From assembly GCF_014876185.1 (NCBI RefSeq), contig NZ_JADALJ010000001.1, forward strand, positions 2,337,501 to 2,401,500: a DNA stretch of 64,000 nt, in the 5' to 3' direction. The notes under the pieces were generated by a model. It had not been told where the DNA came from and ran no database searches. It saw only the letters and a program-made list of their open reading frames with translations. The position numbers and the translations under genes were made by a program. Numbering within the stretch: position 1 is the first letter of the stretch; each line of letters starts with the position of its first letter. This stretch comes from Rufibacter sp. LB8 (GTDB lineage: Bacteria; Bacteroidota; Bacteroidia; Cytophagales; Hymenobacteraceae). Of this stretch, positions 63,366 through 64,000 are shown one piece after another.

Positions 63366-64000
63366 TTACCCGCGCTTGAACTCAAACACCGTGATCTCTG
63401 GCAAGAACCCCACGCGACCATGGTAGCCAATGAAACCCAGGCCCACATTCACGTACAGGTACTGCTTGCCTTTCTTATATAAGCCAGACCATTGCTTGTA
63501 CACATACTGCACCGGGCTCCACTTGAACCCGGGTATGTTCACGCCAAACTGCATGCCATGCGTGTGCCCCGACAAGGTAAGGTCAATGTCTGGGTACTTC
63601 TGGTTCACCTCGCCGTCCCAGTGCGATGGGTCATGCGACAGCAGCACTTTGAACGGGTATTGCTCCGTACCTGCGTAGGCTTTAGACAGAATACCATATT
63701 TTGGGAAGTTCATGCGGTGGCCCCAGTTCTCCACGCCTAGTAGCGCAATTTTCTGGCCGTCGCGCTCCAGCACGCGGTGTTCGTTCAGGAGCAAGTCAAA
63801 GCCGGCGCGGCGTTGGTGGCTCTTCAGGTCGTCAATGTTCTTCTTGCGGGCCTCGGGGCTGGGCCATTGCACATAATCGCCGTAGTCATGGTTGCCCAAG
63901 ATGGAGTACACCCCGCTGGGTGCTTTGATCTGGGCCAGAATGGGCACGTACGGTTCCACTTCAGTGGCCATGTTGTTGACCATGTCCCCGGTGAACACCA
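63366..64000 (-). CDS. Metallophosphoesterase, C-terminal part (cut by window edge)
   Basis: At least 211 residues are visible; the start lies beyond base 64000. The calcineurin-like metal-binding motifs are present: TGDMVNN, LGNHDYGDYV (GNHD), LLSHDPSHWD and LTLSGHTHGMQFG (GHTH). The C-terminus YVNVGLGFIGYHGRVGFLPEITVFEF is typical of the YaeI/UDP-2,3-diacylglucosamine-pyrophosphatase-like membrane-linked phosphoesterases. Physiological substrate not determinable. Confidence 0.9.
   Translation of the reverse strand, partial: VFTGDMVNNMATEVEPYVPILAQIKAPSGVYSILGNHDYGDYVQWPSPEARKKNIDDLKSHQRRAGFDLLLNEHRVLERDGQKIALLGVENWGHRMNFPKYGILSKAYAGTEQYPFKVLLSHDPSHWDGEVNQKYPDIDLTLSGHTHGMQFGVNIPGFKWSPVQYVYKQWSGLYKKGKQYLYVNVGLGFIGYHGRVGFLPEITVFEFKRG

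Overview
This window is chromosomal DNA of a Bacteroidota bacterium of the order Cytophagales, most likely family Hymenobacteraceae. Rufibacter or a close relative is my best guess, inferred from gene content and not proven. The pointers are a type IX secretion (T9SS) C-terminal sorting domain, DUF5916 and DUF5117/5118-type proteins, the purN-purH / mreBCD-mrdA-rodA neighbourhood, and promoter boxes of the form TAnnTTTG. No rRNA, tRNA or CRISPR array was recognised.

Layout. 1-5500: an incomplete S41/tricorn-like protease, an IS5-family insertion, thymidine kinase, a 2Fe-2S ferredoxin and a conserved hypothetical protein. 5924-10388: a large delta-60-repeat T9SS cargo protein followed by a tiny protein with a VPID-type C-terminal sorting signal. 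10707-16248: the rod-shape operon mreB-mreC-mreD-mrdA-rodA. 17209-19569: purN and purH. 19664-22813: DUF488 and the linked pair of a radical SAM DNA-modification/repair protein and its TIGR03915-type partner. 22984-33807: an Omp85-like outer-membrane protein, a zinc metalloprotease, CvfB, a DUF5916 protein, an NAD(P)-binding oxidoreductase and a methyltransferase. 34460-39789: a SAM-I riboswitch in front of metH, then metF. 39999-42341: an operon of a RimK-linked zinc/aspartic-type protease, RimK and an AstE/AspA-like deacylase. 42467-46425: accessory genes including a Doc-type toxin-antitoxin pair. 46898-48694: a kaiC-kaiB pair. 49351-56673: GH20 hexosaminidase, DUF502, ispH, cmk and adenine deaminase. 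56732-64000: DUF2750, a TauE-type permease, a two-component pair with an unusual kinase, a PLP-dependent cysteine synthase, two secreted proteins and the end of a metallophosphoesterase.

The most striking unexplained signal is a short palindrome of about 38-40 bp. Its arms are CGTTTTCGGGCTCATTT and AAATGAGCCCGAAAACG around a TTTCTGGAAA-like centre. It occurs in 30 clear copies plus one degenerate copy, all between genes, roughly once per 2 kb, mostly just after stop codons. Several copies carry matched changes in both arms. Other unrelated palindromes and MITE-like inverted-repeat units share the same intergenic spaces, and the mreB-purH spacer is a cluster of them.

Other leads: a KaiC lacking one of the two classical phosphosites (Ala in place of Ser431) and the C-terminal KaiA-binding tail; a histidine kinase with an ethylene-receptor-like membrane domain in which the phosphoacceptor His is Arg; and an interleaved double inverted repeat with pseudoknot topology between metF and the deacylase gene.
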